Made by a program: the position numbers and the translations under genes
The notes under the pieces: model-generated
Told to the model about the DNA's origin: nothing
The model's input: the letters and a program-made list of their open reading frames with translations, nothing else
Database searches by the model: none
In this document: piece after piece, positions 27,664-37,701 of the stretch
How positions within the stretch are numbered: position 1 is the stretch's first letter
How the letters are laid out: each line of letters opens with the position of its first letter
Assembly: GCA_029204225.1 (NCBI GenBank)
Contig: CM055104.1
Location: 52,320,294 to 52,384,293 of the forward strand
Length of the DNA stretch: 64,000 nucleotides
Origin: Diphasiastrum complanatum
Taxonomy: Eukaryota; Streptophyta; Lycopodiopsida; Lycopodiales; Lycopodiaceae
Direction of reading: 5' to 3'

Positions 27664-27745
27664 AAACGTTTGAAACGTTCAAACGTTTCACATTTGAAGC
27701 GTTTCAAAATGTTTGGAAAAATCATCCAAACATTTGGAACCTTTT
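27664..27745. repeat. Palindrome-rich patch (CGTTTGAAACG family)
   Basis: Repeated short inverted words such as AAACGTTTGAAACG, CAAACGTTTCA and AAGCGTTTCAAAATG, followed by a 9-bp stem ATGTTTGGA / TCCAAACAT with a 7-base loop. It could be a terminal structure of a DNA transposon, but no partner end was proved. Confidence 0.6.
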
Positions 27746-29301
27746 TACCCACTTTTAGAGTGTAAACAGTGGTATGCCTAAAAAAATGATCATTGCCACA
27801 TGCTCAATCACTTTCACTGTACAAGATCTCTTGTCATAGTTTTCTCCTTTGAATTTACCATCAATGCCCCATTTTCCGAAGGTAATGAAACTTCCTCCAA
27901 TATGCAGAACTAGTTCTGTGTAGGGACAACAACCAAAATTAATATAAGCTTGCCCAGATATGGCCAAACACGGTTTCAAACATGCCCAACAGGGGCTGCT
28001 CTAAACCAGCAGTGAAGTATGTACGGTGATCAATGAAAATATGTGAAAAGCTGCTCCAATTATGTCGATAATAGTCTTGCTTTTGGAAATTCACTAAAAC
28101 TAGCATATTTCTTGGTCAAGTAAAACCAAGATTGATCTTGAAATGATCCAATTTTGAAGGAAAACAATCCAGCTGGCAGCTGTAGTATAGAATATCTTAC
28201 AGTACAGTAAGTACACCAGATCTGACCCAAATCAATGCAAATAATGTACATACCAGATAGCCAATAATAGACTGCAAATCGTGCAATTGCATAGTGTATT
28301 TCTTTCTTCAAGCCCAAAAATGTGGACAAGTTGAATGAATTTCAGGGCTGCTGCCCACCTCCAGAAACCCCAAAAAGTTGCTTTTCTTGGACAAAAGGTT
28401 CTCATTCTTGCCCTAGGAAGTGCTCTGATACTAGCAAGATCTTCAAAGGATAGCTAGCCAGAGTCTCTTAAATAAGAAACAATGTATCAATGTTAAGTCT
28501 AGGATAGCACCCAAAGTATCAAGGAGGCATGCAATCTTCAACCTTATAGAGTCCACCCACAAAGTCTCAAACCATAAAATTCCTTGTGCATGGAACAAAC
28601 CACTCGCTACGACATCCATGACCACTTCGACAGCTCCTTAGAGCAGTAAGTCACATGCACAAATGTACGTAAAGGTTCACTTAGGAAATGTGTCCCTTGC
28701 AAAAATTCAGATGCTGGATGAACCCTACTCGTAGGTCCAAGCCACATGGTCACAATTAGTCACCAAATGCCTGAAGTTGATACCATTGACCATATTAAAC
28801 GAACCTCGTGTAATTAACTAATTTTTGGGAGTCCAAACGAATTAATGACGCCCCAATAATAATGATAATGTCCTGATTACATATTCATGACTTGGCTCCT
28901 GTGTACCATCCATGACACCATCATGCACATTTGACCTACTGTGGCATTAGTAAACTTATATCACCAACCTTAATCTCAGTCTCCATCCATTTAGTCACTT
29001 GTTATATGGTTAGCTCAACCTATGATCAATGTTCTCAGGTTTTCAAAAAAGTTGCCTACAATGACCAATGTTTGGCATTGAATCTGGAACATCTTTATAA
29101 CATTCCACTCCTCCTCAAGTAGCTACCTCTAAAATTTTGAAAGTTGTGAATAATTTTTAAAATCCCCGTGACATTTTCAAAACACTTTTGAGTCACTGTT
29201 CCTCCAGCCACATGCCTCAAATCCTTAGGAACTCTTACAAAAGACAACTGGCAAAGGTTTGAAAGTTCATCCTGGAAGTTAAATAATTCAAAGCTTAGAA
29301 A

Positions 29302-29375
29302 CCCGTTCCGACCCTTTTGGGTCGGAACGTACTGTATGTTCCGTACAGCACGTTCCGAACGTACTGGGTCAGAAC
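29302..29375. repeat. Perfect hairpin and inverted CGTTCCG words
   Basis: CGTTCCGACCC, TTTT, then GGGTCGGAACG form an 11-bp perfect stem with a 4-base loop. They are followed by ATGTTCCGTACAG and ACGTTCCGAACGT, which are also near-palindromic. Similar words (ACGGAACGT, GTTCCGGAAC) recur at 30058-30122, about 750 bp away. Confidence 0.75.
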
Positions 29376-29428
29376 GTTTTCTTAAAAATAACAAAACAAG
29401 TGTTAGACTGGCCACGATCTTCCTTCTT

Positions 29429-29600
29429 CTTGTCTGACTGCTGATAGAGAGCTGCTTGTAGCCAAGACTTGTACTCCATAGGATCCATGCGATATCTTGT
29501 CTGACTGCTGATAGATAGCCAAGACCTGTACTCCATAACGATTTCTAGGATCCATGCCATATCTTGTCTGACTGCTGATAGAGAGCTGCTTATAGCCAAA
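29429..29600. repeat. 67-bp tandem repeat, about 2.5 copies
   Basis: CTTGTCTGACTGCTGATAGA starts at 29429, 29496 (last base changed by the variant) and 29563. The middle copy lacks GAGCTGCTTGT-like bases and instead carries an extra stretch near AACGATTTCTA, so its length stays 67. Confidence 0.85.
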
Positions 29601-30057
29601 AAAATCTGGCAAAAACGAACGAAATTCTTGTAGCTCTTGTTGATCCTAGAATCGCTATCTGAGCCACATTCTTAAGCTCACGTTAATCCAAGAATCGCCA
29701 TGTTCTTACTTTCTAAGTTATTCTAACTGATCACTCGCATTCGCACTGCGCAAGCAGTCATAGCGGGTTTCCCCTTCTACAACCAGGTTTCCCCTTCTGC
29801 AAACTGGGTTTGATAATTTTATCCTCTTTCTCATCTCTCGGCTTCAGCTGAGAAAGATGGCCCGAATCACAATGTAAGGGAGAGCTTTCAGCGAAAGAAG
29901 CCATGCACCCAAAAAGAAAAAGAGGAAGGGCGTTGCAAAGAGCATGTTGCAGGTCCCCGAAATGCATTGGACCAGCTTCACCAGGCTCCCATGGATCCTA
30001 TTGCTCTGAAATCGCTATGGATCCTATTCATCCTTAATACTTTGATTCTTTTGTTAA

Positions 30058-30122
30058 AACGGAACGTACTATTTTAATTTTTTTTTGGTGAAGTTCCAGA
30101 ACGCGTTCCGTTCCGGAACAGG
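30058..30122. repeat. Second GTTCCG palindromic patch
   Basis: Contains ACGGAACGTAC, a T-rich run and GTTCCGTTCCGGAAC. These words are inverted or direct relatives of those at 29302-29375 and may mark the other end of one inserted unit. Confidence 0.5.
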
Positions 30123-32138
30123 CAACTAAGATTCACAGCTACCCATAGCTTTCCTGAGAAATGTTATATTTGCTGATCCTCAACTATTGATGACATAAGG
30201 GGAATGATGTTCATGTTGTGACACCTATAAGGTCACAAAGAAATGTCAAGTGCTTTACATTGGGAGTTTCATCCTTAATAAATCGTCAAAAGAATCTCAT
30301 ATTTGTAAAATTCTAGAAGCGCCACCTTTGCCCATAGTGTGATTTTTCCCATGACTATCCCTATTAAATTACTGTTTTGGTGGTTGGCATTACAATTTAT
30401 GAACTTAATATGAAAATACTATACAAGATCTAAGGAGTAAAACCTTCTATGAGGCAAAATTCAGGTATACAACTTACTCCAGAAGAAACTCCACTAATCT
30501 ACAGTAACTTCTTCAAAATGGACTTATGTTGAAAACTTGAAATTAAGATCGGAAATAAACTGTGGCTCCCACATGAAGGAGCATTTTAAAGGGTAGTACA
30601 TTGAGGAATTCTCGCATTTTTCCACTACAAGGTGTCTGCTTTCTCCTTCACCAACAGACTGGTGTGCTAACCTGCATAGATAAGATAACAAGTGATTGTG
30701 AAGTGAGAGCTTCATACTGAGCTTTTGATTCCAAAGAAGTATCAAAATAGAACAATACAACATCAAACTACTCCTATCTTAACAATCTCATGTAAACCAC
30801 AGAAACTTATAGATGTGGGCATACTAAATTAAACAGAAATAGCCTCTCAACAGATTATTTATCTGTGTGTTCTAGCTAAAACAATCAAATACTGTAAGTT
30901 GCCATTGTCTCTTTTAACCTGAGACAGCATTCGGATATGCAATCCTGTGAAAGATACATCGGATCTCTGTGTCATGCCATTTACACTAATACTTGCACTG
31001 ACATAATCAGATTTGAGACTATTTCTCCCAATGGAAAAAAATAACGAATGCAATTTTTGAAAACAATAAAAAATGTGTTATCAGAGCACAACATCCTTAG
31101 GTATCAAGAAAAGAGATTAAGGAACAAATAGTTACAATGGGTTATTCAAGACCCTAACAGTCAACAGATTACTTAAGCTAGGTTGTCAAGCACTTTCAGC
31201 AAGGCTGCACTAATTGTACAATAAACAGAAAAAATCCTTCAACGTGAATTTCCCACTCGTCACATATATTGAGAAGCTTTCATCAAGATGTATACCCAAA
31301 AATATCTGCAAGTCGATGCAGGAGCATGCGCTGATAAGACATCATTGGTTGAAGCTCCAAAACCTCATCTCTGCTGCAAAATCAGAGATTGACAGGTACC
31401 AGATTATGGCTGACAAGACATAAAGCATTTAATCTTCAGCAGCTCCTACTAGCTGCCTCAAGCCAAACAAGAAAAAAAGCTATGCTTCACATCCACAAGC
31501 AGTTTTCCAAAAAATTTGACATAATACCATACAAAGTCAAACCCACGTCGTTCAATTCAAGTCAGAACCTCTTTCCATATTATCATAGCACTAAAACATA
31601 AGCAGCACTCTGAAGGTAGGATTCTTTTTACGCAGTTTAGAGTTTTTTAAAAGAAAAAAGAGATGAAAAATGGTGTAAGACTGATCGCATCCCAGACTAT
31701 CATAACAAGTCCTTCATTCAGAATAATGTCTACTAGTTTAAAACCTACAATGAAACAAATTTAACTACCAAAATGAAGTTTCAGATGGATATACTCCTAC
31801 ATTTTTCTTCAAGACTATTTCATCGATGTTAAGACTACGATAGTATCCTATATAACAATGAGACATGCAATCTTTATCTTTATGTAGTCCACCCACAAAA
31901 CCTAGACCATGAACTCTAAATACTACGATATTCCTACTCAAAGTAAGTGCTTAAAAGGATCCATAGGCATGGTATCACATAAAGATAAAAGGACTTATCA
32001 TTGGTGGCTATGAACAGTTTTTCAAAGATTACTGAAGATCACCAAATACAATAAAAGACATAATTAATGAATAACAACCTACCTCCTTCAAAGATTGTTA
32101 GAGATCACCAAATACAATCATATACAAAGCCCTACAAG

Positions 32139-32143
32139 CAATT
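32139..32143. repeat. Left target-site duplication of Copia element B (GCAAT)
   Basis: GCAAT precedes the 5' LTR and ACAAT (37697-37701) follows the 3' LTR. Four of five bases agree, consistent with the 5-bp duplication made by Copia integrases and one later change. Confidence 0.6.
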
Positions 32144-32621
32144 GTTGGAATGTAAATGGAATTGCTTACATTACCATAGGTTACTTTGACCCAAAAGGTC
32201 GAGGGTTGTGTAATCATGGTCATTTATTATATTAGGCCTACTAAACTTAGAGTTAGCTAAGTTAATATGAAATTAACTTGGTAGGGACTCATGGGTCCAC
32301 TAGGCCTAATTGTGACATTAAGTACCCCAACTTGACATATTGGAGGTACCTTATTCTTTCTATGTAACTTATAGAAAGTTGGATAGTCAACAGTCAAGTA
32401 GTTGGATAGCCAATAGTCATGAAGTTAGATAGTCATCTTGGACTATATATATGTGTGCATCCCATTTGTATTAGACACGTTTGTAAGCAATACTGACTAT
32501 TCTCCTTGGCTGTCCACGAGTTTCTACAAGAGGGTTTCTAGCCATCTCTCTCTTTCTTTTGAGAATGCTTTGTGTGATTGAATAGTTAAGATTATGGATC
32601 CTTAGGCTTCTATTTCCTACA
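32144..32621 (+). repeat. 5' LTR of Copia element B
   Basis: 478 bp, TGTTGGAATG...TTCCTACA. It matches 37226-37696 along its whole length. By eye I count roughly ten substitutions and one indel of about 8 bp (near 32535 versus 37617), about 2% divergence, so the insertion is fairly young. A TATATATATG stretch near 32445 may hold the promoter. Confidence 0.96.
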
Positions 32622-32633
32622 TGGTATCAAAGC
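32622..32633 (+). promoter_or_regulatory. Primer-binding site of Copia element B
   Basis: TGGTATCAAAGC directly follows the 5' LTR. It is complementary to initiator-Met tRNA with one change from the common TGGTATCAGAGC. Confidence 0.9.
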
Positions 32634-33218
32634 CTTTAGGTGATCATATTGCTTGCAGGAGGGAGCCCAATAGGAAGCTATCTTCTTCCCCTTTCGGTTG
32701 CAGAAAATCAGCTGATTTTTGCAGGAGAAGAATCTGTTCATCTTCTTATAGCTTTTTTGCAAGAAATTGCAGGGCACCTTCACCTATTTGAGATCTAGCA
32801 GTAGGGCGCCCATGCTCAAACCAATTGCATGTGATCTTGACTCAATTACATGCTGAAAATTTCAGATTTACTTCTTAAATGAAGACACATGTGTTTTGGA
32901 TACATTTCTTGCTGAAATTCCCCTGTTGGTGAGCTTGGAGTAGGGCGCTACCATCAGCTCTATATGCACATAGTGTGCACTCTTTTTAGCCACAAATTTC
33001 TGGTTTTGGTTTAGGCTTCATTAGAAGTCTACCTATTTGTGAGCATTCTGTTTTTGTGTGCAGAGATCAGCCACCTATTTCATTACTTGTTGAGCAAATT
33101 GCATGTGGAGTATTGCAATCTATTGTGCTCATAATTTCAGCTTTCAGGTTGCTGCCCTTTGAGTAGATTTTGTCTTGGAAAGTCTATTTCCTATCTACTA
33201 CAAGCTTATTTTTTTGTT

Positions 33219-34100
33219 ATGGCTAAAGAATCGGAGTCTATTGGTTCTTTATTTAATGAAGATAGGCTGGATGGCACAAACTATTCCTTGTGGTGCTACA
33301 TGATAAAGAACCTTCTAATTGCTAAAGGTTTGTGGGAAGTAGTTAATGGTGACGAAGAGAGGCCGCCTACCTTGGCACCTATTACACCATCTAGAACAAC
33401 TACTTCATCATCTACGGAGGTGTCTTTCGATGAGCAAAAGAAGTGGGATTGACGAGATGCACAAGCACATTCCGTCATTGCATTATCAGTGAAGAGATCT
33501 ATCCTTCCACATATTAGATCATGCAAGACTTCCAAAAGTGCTTGGGAGACTCTTGCAAAGATGTTTCAAGTAAAGAATGCGGCAAAAGTGGTATATCTTC
33601 AAAATCAACTTTCTATCTTGAAGATGCAAGAAGGTGATTTGCTTACAAACCACTTGACGAAGATCAAGGATCTTCGAGAGGAGCTTCTTAGTATTGATGA
33701 GGTGATTGAGAACTCACAATTTGTATCTATTACTCTCAACTCTCTTCCTGATTCTTACCTTCCATTTGTGTCATCATTGAGCATTTCTCTTAGGGGACAA
33801 CAAATCTCCTTCGACGAACTTGTTGGCTTACTTCTTCAAGAAGAGGAAACAAGGATCAACTTTGGTGAACAAGAAGATCAAGCTTTCTTTGCAAAAGACA
33901 AGGCAAAGGCAAGTGGATTTCAAAACTTCCAAAGATGATAAAAAATCTAAGGAAGCTCAAGATCAAGGCTCCAAGAAGAAGGGTAAGTGCCACTATTGCA
34001 AGAAGTTTGGGCATCACATCAAAGAATGTAGGAAGAGGCTTGCAAAGGAAAAAGAGAAAGGTAACAATACAAGTACCGCAATCATTACTTTGGAACAACA
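33219..34100 (+). pseudogene. gag of Copia element B
   Basis: ATG at 33219. The N-terminal part has the Copia gag start LDGTNYSLWCYMIKNLLIAK, the central gag (UBN2) region follows, and the zinc knuckle CX2CX4HX4C (CHYCKKFGHHIKEC) is at 33988-34029. One in-frame TGA at 33450 and a frameshift near 33930, just before the zinc knuckle, break it. TGA replaces what is probably an Arg CGA. The capsid/nucleocapsid precursor therefore cannot be made intact. Confidence 0.93.
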
Positions 34101-35880
34101 ATTTGGAAAGGAGGATAATCTTTTCAATAATGATTATGCTTTTGTCACTAATAATCTCATCTCTCCTAAAGACGAAATTTCTGCCACTTCAAATCTTGTT
34201 GGTTTTTCAGCAGAAAACAGCTCATCTTCAGCTTTACAAGTTGTTGTTTTTTCATCTATTGATTGGGTGATTGATAGCGGTGCCACACGTCATATGACTT
34301 ATCACAAAGAGGTCTTCACAAAGCTTGTGAAAGTGCATGATGGAAGCAAAGTTCAAGGTGTTGATAACACCTCTTATCCTATCAAAGGTATTGGTGTGAT
34401 CCCCATTATCTTACCCAATGGTGAGGAGAAGTACATTCGTAATGTACTTTATGTTTCAAAAATAAAAAAGAATCTCATTTCGGTCTCTAGAAATTATGAA
34501 CCAAGGATTGGTTGTGGACTTCAAAGAAGACAAATGTCTTATCAAAGACCCAAAGAGATCTCTTATGATCATTGCTTCAGAAACATTACGTGGTGGATTG
34601 TTCCTTATGGATACCTATGAGCGAAGAGCTTCATCATCTTTTTGTCTTGTTGCATCAAGTTCACATTCTTTGGAGTTGGCTAAATTATGGCATGCTAGGT
34701 TTGGACATCTCAACTTTGCTAGCTTGAACATGTTGAAGAGATTCAATATGGTTGAAGACATTCCTAATATTGAGCATCCCGAAGGACATGTATGCGAAGG
34801 ATGCTTACTTGGAAAATTTCAAAGGCAATCTTTTCCAATTGATGGAACTATTAGAGTTGATGGCAAATTTGATTTGGTTCGTAGTGATGTATGTGGTCCA
34901 ATGAGGACCGAATCCATTGGAAGGTGTAAGTACTTTGTTACTTTTATTGATGACCTTTCAAGATTTACATGGATTTATCCTATTAAGGCAAAATCTGAAG
35001 TTTTTCAACGCTTTAAGGATTTTCTAGCAATGATAGAAAATCAGTTTGGGCACTCTTTGAAGATCTTACGTACCGACCGAGGAGGGGAATATATAAAGAA
35101 TACGTTCGGTACTTATCTTCAAAACAAAGGTATCCATTATCAAATGACAACCCCTTACACACCTCACCAAAATGGTGTTGCTGAAAGAAAGAATCGCACT
35201 ATTATGGAGATGGCTCGATGCATGCTCAAGGCAAAGGGCCTACCTCACAAGTTTTGGGCTGAAGCGGTTATAACGGCGGCATTAGTAATCGGTGTCCTAC
35301 TAAAGGCTTGAAGGTATTAACTCCTTATGAAGTTTGGTATGGTAAGAAGCCTACTGTTTCTCACTTATGCATCTTTGGTTGCACGGCTTATGCTTTCATT
35401 CCCGATAAGCTAAGAACCAAGCTTGATGATAAAGGAGTTAAATGCATATTTGTTAGCTATAGTAGTGAAAGCAAGCGCTATAGGTTGTTTAATATGGAGA
35501 CTAATAAAATCATAGTAAGTCGTGATGTTCATTTTGATGAAAAGACCTCCTATGATGTTGTGCCCACTCATGTCATGAAAGGGGACTTCTCCCATGATGC
35601 ATATCTTAAAATATTTCCAGATTTATTTTTGCCATCTAATCATCAAGATAAGGGACTGTCATCAACTTCTAGTGGACAGCCCACTACTCCTTCAATTTTG
35701 CAGCCCATAGTTCATCAAGAAGAACCTATTTATGGTGAAGAGCAGCCTGTTGAAGACATTGGACAGCAAGGTCCAAGTTCGGAAAACATTGGACAGCAAG
35801 GTCCAAGTTCGGAACACTTTGGACAGCAAAGTGTGGACAAAGGTAAGGCTATTGGACAGCCCAAACTAGTCCCTAAATAG
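34101..35880 (+). pseudogene. Protease and integrase of Copia element B
   Basis: Protease active site DSGATRHM at 34273-34296. A frame change near 34480 leads to the integrase. The HHCC zinc domain (LWHARFGHLNFASLNML, then CEGCLLGKF) spans about 34685-34815. The catalytic core has Asp in RSDVCGPM (about 34885), Asp in LRTDRGGEY (about 35070) and Glu in GVAERKNRT (about 35180), so all three D,D,E residues are visible. A frameshift near 35290 separates this from the C-terminal part (TPYEVWYGKKPTVSHL, RYRLFNMETNKIIVSRDVHF). The Pro/Gln-rich linker with tandem GQQGPSSE units ends at a TAG at 35878. Confidence 0.93.
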
Positions 35881-37107
35881 TTGTTGCAGACTTTGCAGGA
35901 CAGCAAAGTGGATCATTTCTATGAAGGGAAGACTCGTGCCTCTACTAAATCAGTAGAATTTGCTGATTTTTCTGATTTTGCTCTTATTTCTATTGAGGAT
36001 AGTGCAGTAGAACCTGTTTTTCATGAGCAGGCCACAGGAGTAAAACGTTGGGAGGATGCGATGCAAGAGGAGTATAACTCACTCATGAAGAACCACACTT
36101 GGGTTCTTGTTGATCTTCCACATGAGGCAGAAATCTTCATCTCTCAACAACGATACATTGAGCATATGTTGAAACAATCTTCTTTTTTCAAGTCACCGCA
36201 AGTTGATGCATATGATGGATACATTAGTGAAAAGTTTCATGCGAAACCTTTTCAATTTGATGTTTTAACAAAGGCTGAAAAATTCAACCACTCTTTGGAA
36301 CCTTTTTGTACTAATCGAGGAGGGAGTCAACATGTGTCAATTAGTACTTTTGTTCAAAGTGTTAAGAGTGAGCATTTGACTTTTGTTCAAAGTGTTAAGA
36401 GTGAGCATTTGATTGGAGAGAATTTTTCATTACTTGAAGAATCTTCTATGTCATCCCATACCTCTTCGAGGGACAGCTTTGATGACGCCATCGTTGATGC
36501 ATCTCTTGATAGTTTGCCAAATTTTTATGAAGAAGACATTGGACAGCAGGTTCAATCATCTTCTTTTGGTCATTTACAACCCATTTTACATCATGAGCAA
36601 TCCATTATGCTTCAGGAACAGCCTGCGGAAGATTATGGACAACATGGTCCATGCTGGGAACACTTTCGGCAGCAAAGTGTTAAACAGCCCATAACAGTTC
36701 CTTGTCGGCTATTGGAGACTTTGCAGGACAACAAAGAAATGTCTTGCTACGAAGGTAAGGCACATGCCTCTTTAAAATTAGTACCTCTTGCTGATTTTTT
36801 TGGTTCTACACTTACTCTATATGATGTTGGTACATTGCCTATTCTATGTGAGCAAGTCATTGATGGTAAGGTTCGGGAGGATGTGATGTCAAAAGAGTTT
36901 GGTACTCTTTTTTATTGTCCTTATGGTAAGAAGTATTTTCGAATGATGTGGGAGCCTATGATGGATTACAGGTTCATGTTTCGACTTATTGCCGAGTTTA
37001 TGTTGGTTCCCTACTTCAGATGGAGCATGCAAATCCTCACCCTTCGACTTGATGCTTCATTATTACGCATTCTTTTCCTTTTATATGTTGGACATGATTG
37101 GGGATGA
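35881..37107 (+). CDS. Open frame of 408 codons in Copia element B: linker plus RT stumps, no RT core
   Basis: The frame continues the linker and contains the first residues of a Copia RT (AMQEEYNSLMKNHTWVLVDL, about 36060-36117). It then jumps directly to IFISQQRYIEHML (about 36133), which belongs near the C-terminal end of RT. The catalytic core with YVDD is missing. Then follows unassigned sequence with a tandem 33-bp repeat (TFVQSVKSEHL twice, about 36347-36412). After this comes a second, diverged copy of the linker (EDIGQQ..., LLETLQDNKE..., YEGKAHASLKLV, EQVIDGKVREDVMSKEFGTL), parallel to the first copy at 35750-36100. There is no stop over 408 codons, which is unusual for dead pol sequence. 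No known domain was recognised in the last 100 residues. Confidence 0.75.
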   Translation: MLQTLQDSKVDHFYEGKTRASTKSVEFADFSDFALISIEDSAVEPVFHEQATGVKRWEDAMQEEYNSLMKNHTWVLVDLPHEAEIFISQQRYIEHMLKQSSFFKSPQVDAYDGYISEKFHAKPFQFDVLTKAEKFNHSLEPFCTNRGGSQHVSISTFVQSVKSEHLTFVQSVKSEHLIGENFSLLEESSMSSHTSSRDSFDDAIVDASLDSLPNFYEEDIGQQVQSSSFGHLQPILHHEQSIMLQEQPAEDYGQHGPCWEHFRQQSVKQPITVPCRLLETLQDNKEMSCYEGKAHASLKLVPLADFFGSTLTLYDVGTLPILCEQVIDGKVREDVMSKEFGTLFYCPYGKKYFRMMWEPMMDYRFMFRLIAEFMLVPYFRWSMQILTLRLDASLLRILFLLYVGHDWG

Positions 37108-37215
37108 GATTTCGACTACTTCGGTGCGAAGTTTATTTGGCGACATGAAGTTCGCACAACAAGTTGCATTTTTCTCTTTTGAGAAGTTACTTCATGTTAT
37201 GTTATGCATTTCCAT

Positions 37216-37225
37216 TTAAGGAGGG
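37216..37225 (+). promoter_or_regulatory. Polypurine tract of Copia element B
   Basis: TTAAGGAGGG directly precedes the 3' LTR; the purine part AAGGAGGG would prime plus-strand DNA synthesis. Confidence 0.8.
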
Positions 37226-37696
37226 TGTTGGAATGTAAATGGAATTGCTTACATTACCATAGGTTACTTTGACCCAAAAGGTCGAGAGTTGTGTAACCAT
37301 GGTCATTTATTATATTAGACCTACTAAACTTAGAGTTAGCTAAGTTAGTATGAAATTAACTTGGTAGGGACTCATGGGTCCACTAGGCCTAATTGTGACA
37401 TTAAGTATCCCAACTTGACATATTGGAGGTACCTTATTCTTTCTATGTAACTTATAGAAAGTTGGATAGTCAACAGTCAAGTAGTTGGATAGCCAATAGT
37501 CATGAAGTTAGATAGTCATCTTGGACTATATATATGTGTGCATCCCATTTGTAATAGACACTTTTGTAAGCAATACTGATTATTCTCCTTGGCTGTCCAC
37601 GAGTTTCTACAAGAGGGTATCTCTCTCTTTCTTTTGAGAATGCTTTGTGTGATTGAATAGTTAAGATTCTGGATCCTTAGGCTTCTATTTCCTACA
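37226..37696 (+). repeat. 3' LTR of Copia element B
   Basis: 471 bp, TGTTGGAATG...TTCCTACA, homologous to the 5' LTR over its full length and followed by ACAAT, the probable target duplication. Confidence 0.96.
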
Positions 37697-37701
37697 ACAA
37701 T

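Larger units (their letters stand above)
27480..32143. other. No gene recognised; contains short palindromes and tandem duplications
   Basis: No ORF with a recognisable domain on either strand. Patches worth noting are palindromic AAACGTTTGAAACG-type sequence near 27668, a hairpin near 29302, a 67-bp tandem repeat at 29429-29600, GTTCCGGAAC-type palindromes near 30090, and a short direct duplication near 32040-32110. Confidence 0.4.
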
